A DNA stretch of 64,000 nt. It comes from Arthrobacter sp. MMS18-M83. GTDB lineage: Bacteria; Actinomycetota; Actinomycetes; Actinomycetales; Micrococcaceae. The position numbers were made by a program, and so were the translations under genes. Positions within the stretch are counted from its first letter, which is position 1; each line of letters opens with the position of its first letter. Below, piece by piece: positions 46,656 to 55,434 of the stretch. Location of the stretch: assembly GCF_026683955.1 (NCBI RefSeq), contig NZ_CP113343.1, forward strand, positions 1,116,001 through 1,180,000, in the 5' to 3' direction. Below the pieces are notes generated by a model that was not told where the DNA came from, searched no databases, and saw only the letters and a program-made list of their open reading frames with translations.

Positions 46656-46769
46656 ACCCGACACGATGGCGTTCCGGATGACGCCAGCGGTGTTATCGGG
46701 AACGCCGGAGTTCGGATCCAGGGCTTGCGCCCCATTCCACGAAGTCCAACCTCCGCGAGAAGAGCAAGC

Positions 46770-48374
46770 ATGAAATCTCACTCAACCCCCAACGGGCCAC
46801 GCCGCCGTCTGCGGTCGGCAGCCGCGTTCGCGGCCGCTGCCGGCGTTGCCGCCACGGTGCTCATGGCATCCCCGGCAGCGCAGGCGAACCTGCCTGCCGA
46901 CAAGCCGGCGACCACGATGCCGGCTCCTACACCGGGATTCCCACTGCCGAGCGTCCACACGCAGGATGCATTTGATCCTGCGGCAAACTTCACGTCCAAG
47001 TGGACGCGAGCGGATGCCAAGCAGATCATGGCCCAGAGCAATCCCAACGTGACGCCGGGCCAGAACTCCATGAGCCCCAACGTCACCATGCCGGAAATCC
47101 CGAAAGACTTCCCGGCAATGAACGACGACGTCTGGGTCTGGGACACGTGGTCCCTGACAGACGAAAACGCCAACCAGATCAGCTACAAGGGCTGGGACGT
47201 CATCTTCTCCCTCGTAGCTGACCGCCACGCGGGCTACGGCTTCGACCAGCGCCACTGGAACGCCCGAATCGGCTACTTCTTCCGCAAGACCAACGCAGAC
47301 CCTGCGAAGGACAAGTGGAACTACGGCGGACACCTGTTCCTGGACAACACCTCCATCGGAAACACCGAATGGTCCGGCTCCACGCGCCTCATGCAGGGCG
47401 ACCACGTCAACGTGTTCTACACGGCCACCACGTTCTACGACCGTGCAGAGCGCAACGCGGGCGGCGGCGGTATCGCTCCCGATGCAGTCATCGCCAAGGC
47501 CCTGGGCAACATCCAAGCGAACAAGGACGGCGTCACGTTCGACGGTTTCCAGCACAACAAGCTGCTTGAGCCGGACGGAAAGCTGTACCAAAACAAGGCC
47601 CAGAACGCAGGGTTCGCCTTCCGCGACCCGTACACCTTCGAGGACCCGGCCCACCCGGGCCAGACCTTCATGGTCTTCGAAGGCAACACCGCCGGAAAGC
47701 GCGGCGACTACAAGTGCACGGATGCTGATCTTGGCTACCGCCCGGGCGATCCCAACGCCGAAAACACCAACACGGTGAACACGACCACCGGTTCCTGGTA
47801 CCAGACCGCGAGCGTCGGACTGGCCGTCGCAGACAACAAGGACCTGACCCAGTGGCATTTCCTGCCGCCGATCCTGTCCGCCAACTGCGTCAACGACCAG
47901 ACTGAGCGCCCGCAGATCTTCATCCAGAACGAAAACGGCAAGAGCAAGTACTACCTGTTCACCATCAGCCACCAGTTCACCTATGCCGACGGCATGCGTG
48001 GCCCTGACGGCGTCTATGGCTTCGTGGGCAACGGTGTCCGTTCGGACTTCCAGCCGGTCAACAACAGCGGCCTTGCCCTTGGCTCGCCGACCGACCTGAA
48101 CCTGCCGGCAAACAACCCGAGCGGCAACCAGTCGGCACAGCAGAACGGCCGGCAGTTCCAGGCCTACTCGCACTACGTGCAGCCTGGCGGCCTGGTGCAG
48201 TCCTTCATCGACAACGTTGACGGAGTCCGTGGAGGGTCGCTCTCCCCCACGGTAAAGATCAACTTCGCCGGTGGCGTCACCCAGGTTGACCACAGCTTCG
48301 GCAAGAACGGCCTCGGTCCGTTCGGTTACCTCCCCACCAACGTCCGCGTCGGCGGGGAAGGCCTCTACAAGTAG
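46770..48374 (+). CDS. Levansucrase, GH68
   Basis: The 534-residue secreted enzyme splits sucrose and transfers fructose to make levan. A signal peptide (about 1-38, ending SPAAQA) precedes the five-bladed GH68 propeller. Catalytic residues are visible: the nucleophile Asp 125 in WVWDTWSL, the transition-state stabiliser Asp 286 in FRDPYTFED, and the acid/base Glu 379 in TERPQIF. Start at 46770 opens MKSHSTPNGPRRRLRS with GAGAAGAG upstream; longer in-frame starts lie in the leader. First gene of the fructan operon. Confidence 0.95.
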   Translation: MKSHSTPNGPRRRLRSAAAFAAAAGVAATVLMASPAAQANLPADKPATTMPAPTPGFPLPSVHTQDAFDPAANFTSKWTRADAKQIMAQSNPNVTPGQNSMSPNVTMPEIPKDFPAMNDDVWVWDTWSLTDENANQISYKGWDVIFSLVADRHAGYGFDQRHWNARIGYFFRKTNADPAKDKWNYGGHLFLDNTSIGNTEWSGSTRLMQGDHVNVFYTATTFYDRAERNAGGGGIAPDAVIAKALGNIQANKDGVTFDGFQHNKLLEPDGKLYQNKAQNAGFAFRDPYTFEDPAHPGQTFMVFEGNTAGKRGDYKCTDADLGYRPGDPNAENTNTVNTTTGSWYQTASVGLAVADNKDLTQWHFLPPILSANCVNDQTERPQIFIQNENGKSKYYLFTISHQFTYADGMRGPDGVYGFVGNGVRSDFQPVNNSGLALGSPTDLNLPANNPSGNQSAQQNGRQFQAYSHYVQPGGLVQSFIDNVDGVRGGSLSPTVKINFAGGVTQVDHSFGKNGLGPFGYLPTNVRVGGEGLYK

Positions 48375-48389
48375 GCCACGTCAAAACCC

Positions 48390-48421
48390 GCTGGGCAGGC
48401 AAAGCATGCCGCCTGCCCAGC
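48390..48421 (+). promoter_or_regulatory. Intercistronic hairpin between levansucrase and levanase
   Basis: GCTGGGCAGGC (48390-48400) pairs exactly with GCCTGCCCAGC (48411-48421), 11 bp with a 10-base loop, starting 16 bases after the levansucrase stop and 57 bases before the levanase start. There is no U-tract. It could reduce readthrough or protect the levansucrase mRNA, setting unequal amounts of the two enzymes (inference). Confidence 0.5.
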
Positions 48422-48477
48422 AAACGCGGGGCGTCCGGTTCCACCCGGGCGCCCCGCTCCCCAACCCAGGAAGTCCC

Positions 48478-50139
48478 ATGCTCCACTCCCCTGACCGCCC
48501 GTTCCACACCGCTCGCAAGGCGGTACTCGCCGTCGTCGCCGTCGTCCTGACAGTGTTCACGAGTTCCTGCACCCCGACGCCGGATGCCTCGCCGTCCGCA
48601 GGGAGCTCGCCGTCCGCCGTCGGAATACCCGCCCCGGCGGCGTCCGAATCGGACCCGTGGCGGCCCGCCGCGCATCTGACTGCGTCGCAAAACTGGATCA
48701 ACGACCCCAACGGGTTGGTCTACGAAAACGGGACCTATCACGCGTTCTACCAGCACAATCCGCACGGCAACTTCTGGGGAGACATGTCCTGGGGCCACTC
48801 CACCAGCACCGACCTAGTGCACTGGACCCAGCGGCCGGTGGCCATGGAGGGCTCCGCCAGCGAGGAAATCTTTTCAGGCGCCATCGTTCCGGATACGGGG
48901 AACGCCTCGGGACTGGGCACCGCAGACAACCCTCCACTAGTGGCGCTCTACACCAGCTCATACGGCGACGGCGGGGCGTTGCCAAAAGGCAGCCAGGCCC
49001 AGTCCGTGGCCTACAGCCTGGATCACGGGACGTCTTGGACCAAGTACAAGGGCAACCCGGTGCTGAGCCTGCGGCCGGCGTCGAACAACTTCCGCGACCC
49101 CAAGATCACCTGGTACGAACCCGGCAAATACTGGGTCATGACCACGGTGGTAGCCGATGCGCAGGTGGTGAAACTCTTCAAGTCCACGGACCTGCTGCAC
49201 TGGAACTTCCTCAGCGATTTCACGGGAGTGGGTGCCCAGGGCGGACTCTGGGAAGTTCCGGAGCTGCTTCAGATGGACGTCGACGGCGGCAACGGCCTGA
49301 AAAAATGGGTCATGATCCTGAGCATCAACCCAGGAGGCATTGCGGGAGGCTCCGGGATGCAGTACTTCGTGGGCGAGTTCGACGGCACTCGGTTCACGGC
49401 GGAGCACGCCGCAAAGCCCGGCAACCCGCTGACGGACTCGCAATGGCTGGACCACGGAGCCGACTTCTACGCCGCCAACACCATCGCCTCTGCCCCCGGC
49501 GGAAAACCCGTGCTGCTCGGCTGGATGGGGAATTGGGACTATGCGCAGTCCGTACCGAGCACCCCGTGGCGCGGATCCATGGCCATCCCGCGCCAACTCA
49601 GCCTGGTAGCCACAGGAGACCGTTTCGAGCTCCATTCGACCATCGCCCCCGCCGCGGAGGGCGCGCTCACGGACGCCAAGAGCAGTGAAGTACATGGCAA
49701 AAACCTCACCGTCACCGATTCCACGGACTCCCTCGGCACCGACTTTGGTTCACGAACCCAGCTGATCGACGCCGAAATGGATGTTGCGGCCTCAGCTGAA
49801 GCTGGCATAGTGCTGCGGGCTTCGGCGGACGGGAAGGCAGGCCTCCGGATCTCGTACAACCGCGCAACCCAGACCCTCAAAGTGGATCGCTCGGCGGCAG
49901 GCACCTCCAACTTCTCGCCGAAATTCAGCCCCTACCACCAAGCCTCCGTCCCAACGAAGGACGGCAAGGTCCGCCTCCGCATCCTCTTGGATTCCTCCTC
50001 GGTAGAGGTGTTTACGCAAGACGGCTCGGTGGTCATCTCGGACACCTTCTTCCCGCAATGGGGCAACACAGGCGCGGCCGCCTCCAGCACGGGAGGCACC
50101 ACGAGCTTCAAATTCAGCAGCACCCGGCAGCGACCCTGA
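48478..50139 (+). CDS. Exported GH32 fructan hydrolase (levanase/inulinase type)
   Basis: The 553-residue enzyme hydrolyses beta-fructosides. The N-terminus has a signal peptide ending VFTSSC (Cys 31), a possible though imperfect lipobox, then a Ser/Pro/Ala linker. GH32 motifs are NWINDPNG with nucleophile Asp 76, NFRDPK with Asp 207, and WEVPEL with acid/base Glu 259 (normally WECPD). A C-terminal beta-sandwich (about 400-550) includes RILLDSSSVEVFTQDGSVV. It is the second gene of the fructan operon and probably recycles the levan made by the first. Confidence 0.92.
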   Translation: MLHSPDRPFHTARKAVLAVVAVVLTVFTSSCTPTPDASPSAGSSPSAVGIPAPAASESDPWRPAAHLTASQNWINDPNGLVYENGTYHAFYQHNPHGNFWGDMSWGHSTSTDLVHWTQRPVAMEGSASEEIFSGAIVPDTGNASGLGTADNPPLVALYTSSYGDGGALPKGSQAQSVAYSLDHGTSWTKYKGNPVLSLRPASNNFRDPKITWYEPGKYWVMTTVVADAQVVKLFKSTDLLHWNFLSDFTGVGAQGGLWEVPELLQMDVDGGNGLKKWVMILSINPGGIAGGSGMQYFVGEFDGTRFTAEHAAKPGNPLTDSQWLDHGADFYAANTIASAPGGKPVLLGWMGNWDYAQSVPSTPWRGSMAIPRQLSLVATGDRFELHSTIAPAAEGALTDAKSSEVHGKNLTVTDSTDSLGTDFGSRTQLIDAEMDVAASAEAGIVLRASADGKAGLRISYNRATQTLKVDRSAAGTSNFSPKFSPYHQASVPTKDGKVRLRILLDSSSVEVFTQDGSVVISDTFFPQWGNTGAAASSTGGTTSFKFSSTRQRP

Positions 50140-50149
50140 AACCCGGCAG

Positions 50150-50208
50150 CCCAACTGACTCGCATTAGTTGTCGCTAAAACGCCTCATAACGACAACAAA
50201 TGCGTGGG
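50150..50208. repeat. Family A intergenic palindrome, copy 5
   Basis: It begins CCCAACTGACTCGCATTAGT; the inner arms TTGTCG and CGACAA flank a GCCTCATAA-containing loop, and the outer right arm is ACAAATGCGTGGGCCC, imperfectly paired. It lies 10 bases after the levanase stop and would form the 3' hairpin of the fructan transcript. The remaining gap to 50348 holds the promoter of the next gene only. Confidence 0.65.
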
Positions 50209-50348
50209 CCCACGCCGCCAGGGTTCCCTGGCCGAGCTTGCGAGGCGAGGGTGGCGGTGGGGACTAGTTGGGCGGGGCGGCAGGACTGTGACTGCCGACA
50301 CAACCCTGCACCTCGGCATCCCTGCTCTTTGACGATAGCTTTATCCCT

Positions 50349-52097
50349 ATGACATCGAGCGATGCCGAACTTGAAAAGCTGATATCCGACGCCGGCGAGT
50401 GGGCTGCCCAGGACCCGGACCCGATCACGGCAGCAGCACTGACCGAACTGGCCGGACTCGCCTCCAGCGGCGTCGCTGCAGCCCGCCAACAGCTTGAAGA
50501 CAGCTTCAGTGGAACGCTGCAGTTCGGTACCGCGGGACTCCGCGCCGCCCTCGGTCCGGGCCCCAACAGGATGAACCGCGTGGTGGTGCGGCGGGCGGCA
50601 GCGGGTTTGGCGGCTTTCCTGAAGGACGCCGTTGCGGCGGCCTCCCCCGGAACGCGGCCGCGCGCCGTCGTCGGCTATGACGCGAGGCACAACTCGGAGG
50701 TCTTCGCGGCAGAGTCAGCCGCGATCTTCACGGCGGCCGGATTCGACACCTTCCTGATGCCTTCGGCGCTTCCTACCCCGCTTCTGGCTTACGCGGTCCG
50801 GGCCCTTGATTGCGACGGCGGCGTCATGGTCACTGCGAGCCACAACCCGCCGCAGGACAACGGTTACAAGGTGTACTTGGGCGGCAGTGCCGTGGAGGAA
50901 AGCGGCCGGGGGTCCCAGATCGTGGCACCCTACGATTCGCAGATCGCCGCAAGCATCGAAGCCGTGGGCCCTCTCGACTCCATCGCCTTGGCTGAATCCG
51001 GCTGGACGGTGCTGCCCGGCTCCATCACGGGAGAGTACCAGGCCGCTATGGCTGGCCTTGCCGACCCCGTGAATTTCCCGGCACGGGAGCTGAAGATTGT
51101 GTTGACTCCCATGCATGGCGTGGGCGGTGAAACCGCGGTCTCGGTACTGAACGCGGCCGGCTTCACTGACGTCTCACTCGTGGAAGAGCAAGCAGAACCG
51201 GATCCGGACTTCCCCACTGTCAGCTTCCCCAATCCGGAAGAGCCCGGCGCACTGGATCTGGCTTTGGCGGCAGCGGCGCGCTCGGGTGCCGACATTGTGC
51301 TGGCCAACGACCCCGACGCCGACCGCGCGGCTGTGGCGGCAAAGGACCCTGATACGGGTGCTTGGCGGATGTTGCGGGGCGACGAAGTAGGCGCCCTTCT
51401 GGGCGCCCACGTGGTCGCCCGCCATGCCGCCGACGCCCGGCAAAGCGATGGCACCCGCGGCGTTTTTGCCAATTCGATCGTCTCCTCCCGGCTGCTCTCC
51501 CGCATTGCCGCAGCGGCCGGCTTCGCCCACGAGGAAACGCTGACGGGATTCAAGTGGATTTCGCGTGTGCCGGGACTCGTCTACGGCTACGAGGAAGCCC
51601 TGGGTTACTGCGTGGCGCCGGAGCTCGTGAGGGACAAGGACGGCATTTCCGCCTCCCTGCTCATCGCCGAACTGGCGGCGGCGGCCAAGGCTGAAGGGAA
51701 GACGATCTTCGACACCTTGGACGAGATCTACCTGGTGCACGGCCTGCATGCGAGCGACCAACTCAGCATCCGGGTGGCGGACCTCGGTTTGCTGGACGCC
51801 ATGATGAACCGGCTCCGGGCAGACCCGCCCGAGTCGTTCGGCGGCTCCGCCATCGAGACTTTCGTGGACCTGGCCGAGGGAAGCGAACAACTGCCGCCGA
51901 CGGACGGCCTCCTCTACCTCACCAAAGACCAAAGCCGCGTCATCATCCGGCCCAGCGGCACGGAGCCAAAGCTCAAGTGCTACCTGGAGGTCATCAAGTC
52001 GGTCGGTTCCGCGGCGGAACTCGCAGAAACCCGGCACGCCGCACGGACCACCTTGGACCACATACTGGCCGACGTCCGCGAGGCGCTGGGGCTCTGA
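50349..52097 (+). CDS. Phosphohexomutase (phosphoglucomutase/phosphomannomutase family)
   Basis: The 582-residue enzyme interconverts sugar 1- and 6-phosphates. The four family loops are present: phosphoserine site GVMVTASHNPPQDNGYK, metal loop LANDPDADRAAV, sugar loop GYEEALGYCV, and phosphate loop IIRPSGTEPKLK. The N-terminal FGTAGLRAALGPGPNRMN is also typical. The length fits the PgcA/ManB-like group that can also act on ribose or deoxyribose phosphate. TAGCTT (50336-50341) lies 7 bases before the ATG, consistent with leaderless expression. Confidence 0.93.
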   Translation: MTSSDAELEKLISDAGEWAAQDPDPITAAALTELAGLASSGVAAARQQLEDSFSGTLQFGTAGLRAALGPGPNRMNRVVVRRAAAGLAAFLKDAVAAASPGTRPRAVVGYDARHNSEVFAAESAAIFTAAGFDTFLMPSALPTPLLAYAVRALDCDGGVMVTASHNPPQDNGYKVYLGGSAVEESGRGSQIVAPYDSQIAASIEAVGPLDSIALAESGWTVLPGSITGEYQAAMAGLADPVNFPARELKIVLTPMHGVGGETAVSVLNAAGFTDVSLVEEQAEPDPDFPTVSFPNPEEPGALDLALAAAARSGADIVLANDPDADRAAVAAKDPDTGAWRMLRGDEVGALLGAHVVARHAADARQSDGTRGVFANSIVSSRLLSRIAAAAGFAHEETLTGFKWISRVPGLVYGYEEALGYCVAPELVRDKDGISASLLIAELAAAAKAEGKTIFDTLDEIYLVHGLHASDQLSIRVADLGLLDAMMNRLRADPPESFGGSAIETFVDLAEGSEQLPPTDGLLYLTKDQSRVIIRPSGTEPKLKCYLEVIKSVGSAAELAETRHAARTTLDHILADVREALGL

Positions 52098-52119
52098 GGC
52101 CGAGGCTGTAACGCTTAGC

Positions 52120-52491
52120 CTACACTTCGACTTCGATGAAGCCGTCAACCATGCGGGTCTTGAAAGCAGCAAGCCGGAGCTCGGGGTTGGAATAGCACTC
52201 GCCGGTTTGAAGATCGTAGACCTCCTTGTGCAACGGCGAGGCGATGGTAGGACGGCTGCCCCGGGAACCGGTGATGCCGCGGGCCATGACATTCGCCAAA
52301 GTTGCGGGGTCCTGCTGGGCAACTGCGTACACCTTTTCGGGGTCGACGCGGAAGAGCGCCACCTGCACGCCGTCAATCAGGGCTGCCTCGCCCCAGGCCA
52401 CCTCAAGCTCGTCCAACGGGCATACACGGTGCCAGCCGGACGCCGCCGGCGCGCCCATCAGTTGTTCTTCCCGTTCCAGAATGACGGTCAT
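52120..52491 (-). CDS. nirD: Nitrite reductase small subunit NirD
   Basis: The 123-residue Rieske-fold protein lacks the Cys/His cluster ligands, as NirD does. Typical parts are WHRVCPLDELEVAWGEAALI, QVALFRVDPEKVYAVAQQDP, ANVMARGITGSRGSRPTIAS and LHKEVYDLQTGECYSNPE. AAAGGGG precedes the ATG at 52491. It is transcribed away from nirB, sharing a 291-base control region, instead of following it in one operon. Confidence 0.93.
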   Translation of the reverse strand: MTVILEREEQLMGAPAASGWHRVCPLDELEVAWGEAALIDGVQVALFRVDPEKVYAVAQQDPATLANVMARGITGSRGSRPTIASPLHKEVYDLQTGECYSNPELRLAAFKTRMVDGFIEVEV

Positions 52492-52667
52492 GTCAACCCC
52501 TTTCACTGTGCCAAGGGCCGGACGAATCCTGTCCCGGCCTTCGTCCTTGCTTTCAGGCGCGGGCCGTCTAGCGGCCACACTTTCAAGGTAGGCCGGGAGT
52601 GTTTCACCGGAATGCAGTCAATGTGTCCGCTGCGTAAAAGAGACCTCACACTCAACGACATCCAATC

Positions 52668-52716
52668 GTGACCCAGAAGTTAAGACCACGAAACAAAAGG
52701 GAAACTGAGGCGAAAC
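52668..52716 (+). promoter_or_regulatory. GlnR-type operator array upstream of nirB
   Basis: Five boxes follow at exact 11-bp steps: GTGAC (52668), GTTAA (52679), GAAAC (52690), GAAAC (52701) and GAAAC (52712). The actinobacterial GlnR consensus is gTnAC and GaAAC elements separated by 6 bases (established knowledge). This stacked array on one DNA face suggests cooperative GlnR binding that activates nirB-cobA-hemD, and perhaps nirD, under nitrogen limitation. It ends 66 bases before the nirB GTG. Confidence 0.75.
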
Positions 52717-52782
52717 TGCCCGTCCGTAGTCTGAAGTGACAAGTTGCGGAGCACGTTCTGCGGCGCATGCGAAAGGCCACCA

Positions 52783-55434
52783 GTGACCGGACACACTTCC
52801 AACCCAGAAAACCTGCGCCGTATTGTTGTCGCCGGTGGAGGCCCAGCGGCCCACCGATTCGCCGACGCCATGCACACCCGCGGTCTTGAGGGCTGGCACG
52901 TCACGGTCCTGACCGAGGAGGCGCACCTCCCGTACGACCGCGTCACGCTCAGCAAGGCCCTCACCGACGTGGGCTATGACCTCACCTTGGGCGACATGTC
53001 CATGTGGGAGCACGAATCCATCTCCCTGCGCACCGGCGAGCGAGTGGTCAAGATCAACGCTGAAGCTAAATCAGTGGAAACCGCGGCCGGCAACAGCTAC
53101 CCCTACGACCACCTGGTGGTCGCCACCGGCTCGGACGCGGCACAACTCCCGTTCCCCGGCGGCGAGCTCGCCCATGTCTACCGCACCCTCGACGACGTCT
53201 GGGCCATCAACAAGGCCATTGCCGAACTCACGGAGAAGCTCGGCCGCACTGTCCGGACCGTGACCATCGGTGGCGGACTTCTCGGCTTGGAGGCAGCGGC
53301 CGGCACCATGGAGCTCGGAGCGCAAGCCACCGTCATCAACGGTTCACGCTGGCTCATGAACGCCCAGCTTGATGAAGGCGCAGGCCAGGCATTGGGCCGG
53401 CTCGTCTCTGCCAAGGGGCTCGAAGTTCTTACGGGAACCTATCCCGCCGAAGTATTGTCCGACGACGACGGCCAGGTCACGGGTGTCCTCATGAAGGACG
53501 GCCGTATCGTCCCCGCTGACATGGTCATCGCGTCCATCGGCATCCGTCCCCGCGACGAACTGTTCCGCGACGGCGAGGATCCCGCCGATGGCAGCGAACC
53601 GCTTTTCGAACTGGGCAAGAAGGGTGGCGTGGTCATCAACGACCACTGTGCCACTCCAGTCCCCGGCATTTGGGCGATCGGTGAGGTCGCCAACTTCGAT
53701 GGCATGTGCCTGGGGCTCGTCGCTCCCGCGAACACGATGGCCGAGATCGTGGCCGACCGCCTGCACGGCGGACAGGCGACCTTCCCCGGCTTCGACACCG
53801 CCACCAAGCTCAAGCTCTCCGGCGTGGACGTGGCCAGCTTCGGGGACGCGTTCGCCAGGACCGAGCACTCCCTGGAAATCGTCTACGCGGACCCGGCCCG
53901 GGGCGTGTACCAGAAGATCGTCACCACCGACGACGCCAAGACCCTGCTCGGCGGCATCTTCGTCGGCGACGCCACCCCCTACATGAGCCTGCGCCCCATG
54001 CTCGGCCGGGAACTGTCCGCCGAACCCGGCGCCTACCTCACCGCCGCAGGCGGCGGGGAAGCCCCCGAAACCGAGCTCCCGGACGACGCGATCCTGTGCT
54101 CGTGCAACAACGTGCCCGCCGGATCCATCCGGGACGCCATCAACGGCTGCGGCTCCTGCGAGGGCAACGCCCCCGTCCAGGAGCTGGGCGAACTGAAGAC
54201 CTGCTCCCGGGCCGGCACCCAGTGCGGGTCCTGCGTGCCGATGCTCAAGAAGCTCCTCGAAGGGGAACTGAAGAAATCCGGCATCGAGGTCTCCAAGGCC
54301 CTCTGCGAGCACTTCAGCCTCTCCCGCCAGGAACTCTTCGACGCCATCCGGGTCCTGGAACTGACCTCCTTCGAGGACATCCTGGCCAAATACGGCACCG
54401 GCGCGGGCTGTGACATCTGCAAACCCACCATCGCCTCCATCCTCGCCTCCCAGAACAGCGAATACGTCCTGGGCGCGGGCCGGGGCACCCTGCAGGACAC
54501 CAACGACCGCGCCCTGGCCAACATGCAAAAAGACGGCACCTACTCCGTGGTCCCGCGCATCGCCGGCGGCGAAATCACCCCCAAGGGCCTGGGCGTCATT
54601 GCCCGCGTCGCCGAGAAATACGGCCTGTACACGAAGATCACCGGCGGGCAGCGCATCGACATGTTCGGCGCCCGCCTTGAGCAGCTCCCGGACATCTGGA
54701 AGGAACTGGTCGAGGCCGGCTTCGAGTCGGGCCAGGCGTACGGCAAGAGCCTGCGCACCGTGAAATCCTGCGTCGGCTCCACCTGGTGCCGCTTCGGCGT
54801 CCAGGACTCCGTGGCCATGGCCATCAACCTCGAGCTGCGCTACCGGGGCCTGCGCAGTCCCCACAAACTCAAGATGGGGGTCTCCGGCTGCGCCCGCGAA
54901 TGCGCCGAAGCCCGCGGCAAGGACGTCGGCGTGATCGCCACCGACAAGGGCTGGAACCTGTACGTCGGCGGCAACGGCGGCTTCCAGCCCGCCCACGCCC
55001 AGCTCCTGGCCCAGGACCTCGACGACGACACCCTGATCAAATACATCGACCGCTACCTCATGTACTACATCCGCACCGCCGACCGGCTCCAGCGCACCGC
55101 CCGCTGGCAGGAAGAACTCGACGGTGGCCTCCAACACATCCAGGACGTCATCATCCACGACTCCCTCGGCATCGCCGAGGACCTCGAAGCCGCCATCGCC
55201 CGGCACATCGACACCTACCAGGACGAATGGGCCGAAACCCTCAAGGACCCCGAACGGCTTCGCCGCTTCCGCTCCTTCGTCAACGCCCCCGACCAGAAAG
55301 ACGAAGCCATCACCTTCGTCCCCGAACGCGGCCAAATCCGCCCCGCCACCAACGAGGAAAAGGGCGGCGTCCTCATTTCTTCCGCAAGCATCTCCGTCCG
55401 GTCCGGCAATGAATCCGCAGGTGAAGGGAAATGA
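52783..55434 (+). CDS. nirB: NAD(P)H nitrite reductase large subunit NirB
   Basis: The 883-residue enzyme reduces nitrite to ammonium in the cytoplasm. Order: FAD domain (RRIVVAGGGPAAHRFADAM), NAD domain (VTIGGGLLGLEAAAGTMELG), a BFD-like [2Fe-2S] domain from about residue 438 (CSCNNVPAGS ... GTQCGSC), and the sulfite/nitrite reductase half with siroheme-[4Fe-4S] ligands Cys 663, Cys 669, Cys 703 and Cys 707 (CVGSTWC and CAREC). The GTG at 52783 has GAAAGG upstream. It overlaps cobA by 4 bases. Confidence 0.95.
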   Translation: MTGHTSNPENLRRIVVAGGGPAAHRFADAMHTRGLEGWHVTVLTEEAHLPYDRVTLSKALTDVGYDLTLGDMSMWEHESISLRTGERVVKINAEAKSVETAAGNSYPYDHLVVATGSDAAQLPFPGGELAHVYRTLDDVWAINKAIAELTEKLGRTVRTVTIGGGLLGLEAAAGTMELGAQATVINGSRWLMNAQLDEGAGQALGRLVSAKGLEVLTGTYPAEVLSDDDGQVTGVLMKDGRIVPADMVIASIGIRPRDELFRDGEDPADGSEPLFELGKKGGVVINDHCATPVPGIWAIGEVANFDGMCLGLVAPANTMAEIVADRLHGGQATFPGFDTATKLKLSGVDVASFGDAFARTEHSLEIVYADPARGVYQKIVTTDDAKTLLGGIFVGDATPYMSLRPMLGRELSAEPGAYLTAAGGGEAPETELPDDAILCSCNNVPAGSIRDAINGCGSCEGNAPVQELGELKTCSRAGTQCGSCVPMLKKLLEGELKKSGIEVSKALCEHFSLSRQELFDAIRVLELTSFEDILAKYGTGAGCDICKPTIASILASQNSEYVLGAGRGTLQDTNDRALANMQKDGTYSVVPRIAGGEITPKGLGVIARVAEKYGLYTKITGGQRIDMFGARLEQLPDIWKELVEAGFESGQAYGKSLRTVKSCVGSTWCRFGVQDSVAMAINLELRYRGLRSPHKLKMGVSGCARECAEARGKDVGVIATDKGWNLYVGGNGGFQPAHAQLLAQDLDDDTLIKYIDRYLMYYIRTADRLQRTARWQEELDGGLQHIQDVIIHDSLGIAEDLEAAIARHIDTYQDEWAETLKDPERLRRFRSFVNAPDQKDEAITFVPERGQIRPATNEEKGGVLISSASISVRSGNESAGEGK

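Noticed and set aside
46515..46769. Longer levansucrase start within the leader
   Set aside because: The extra ~85 codons would put the operator's right arm and leader hairpin inside coding sequence and would bury the signal peptide, which starts at MKSHSTPNG.
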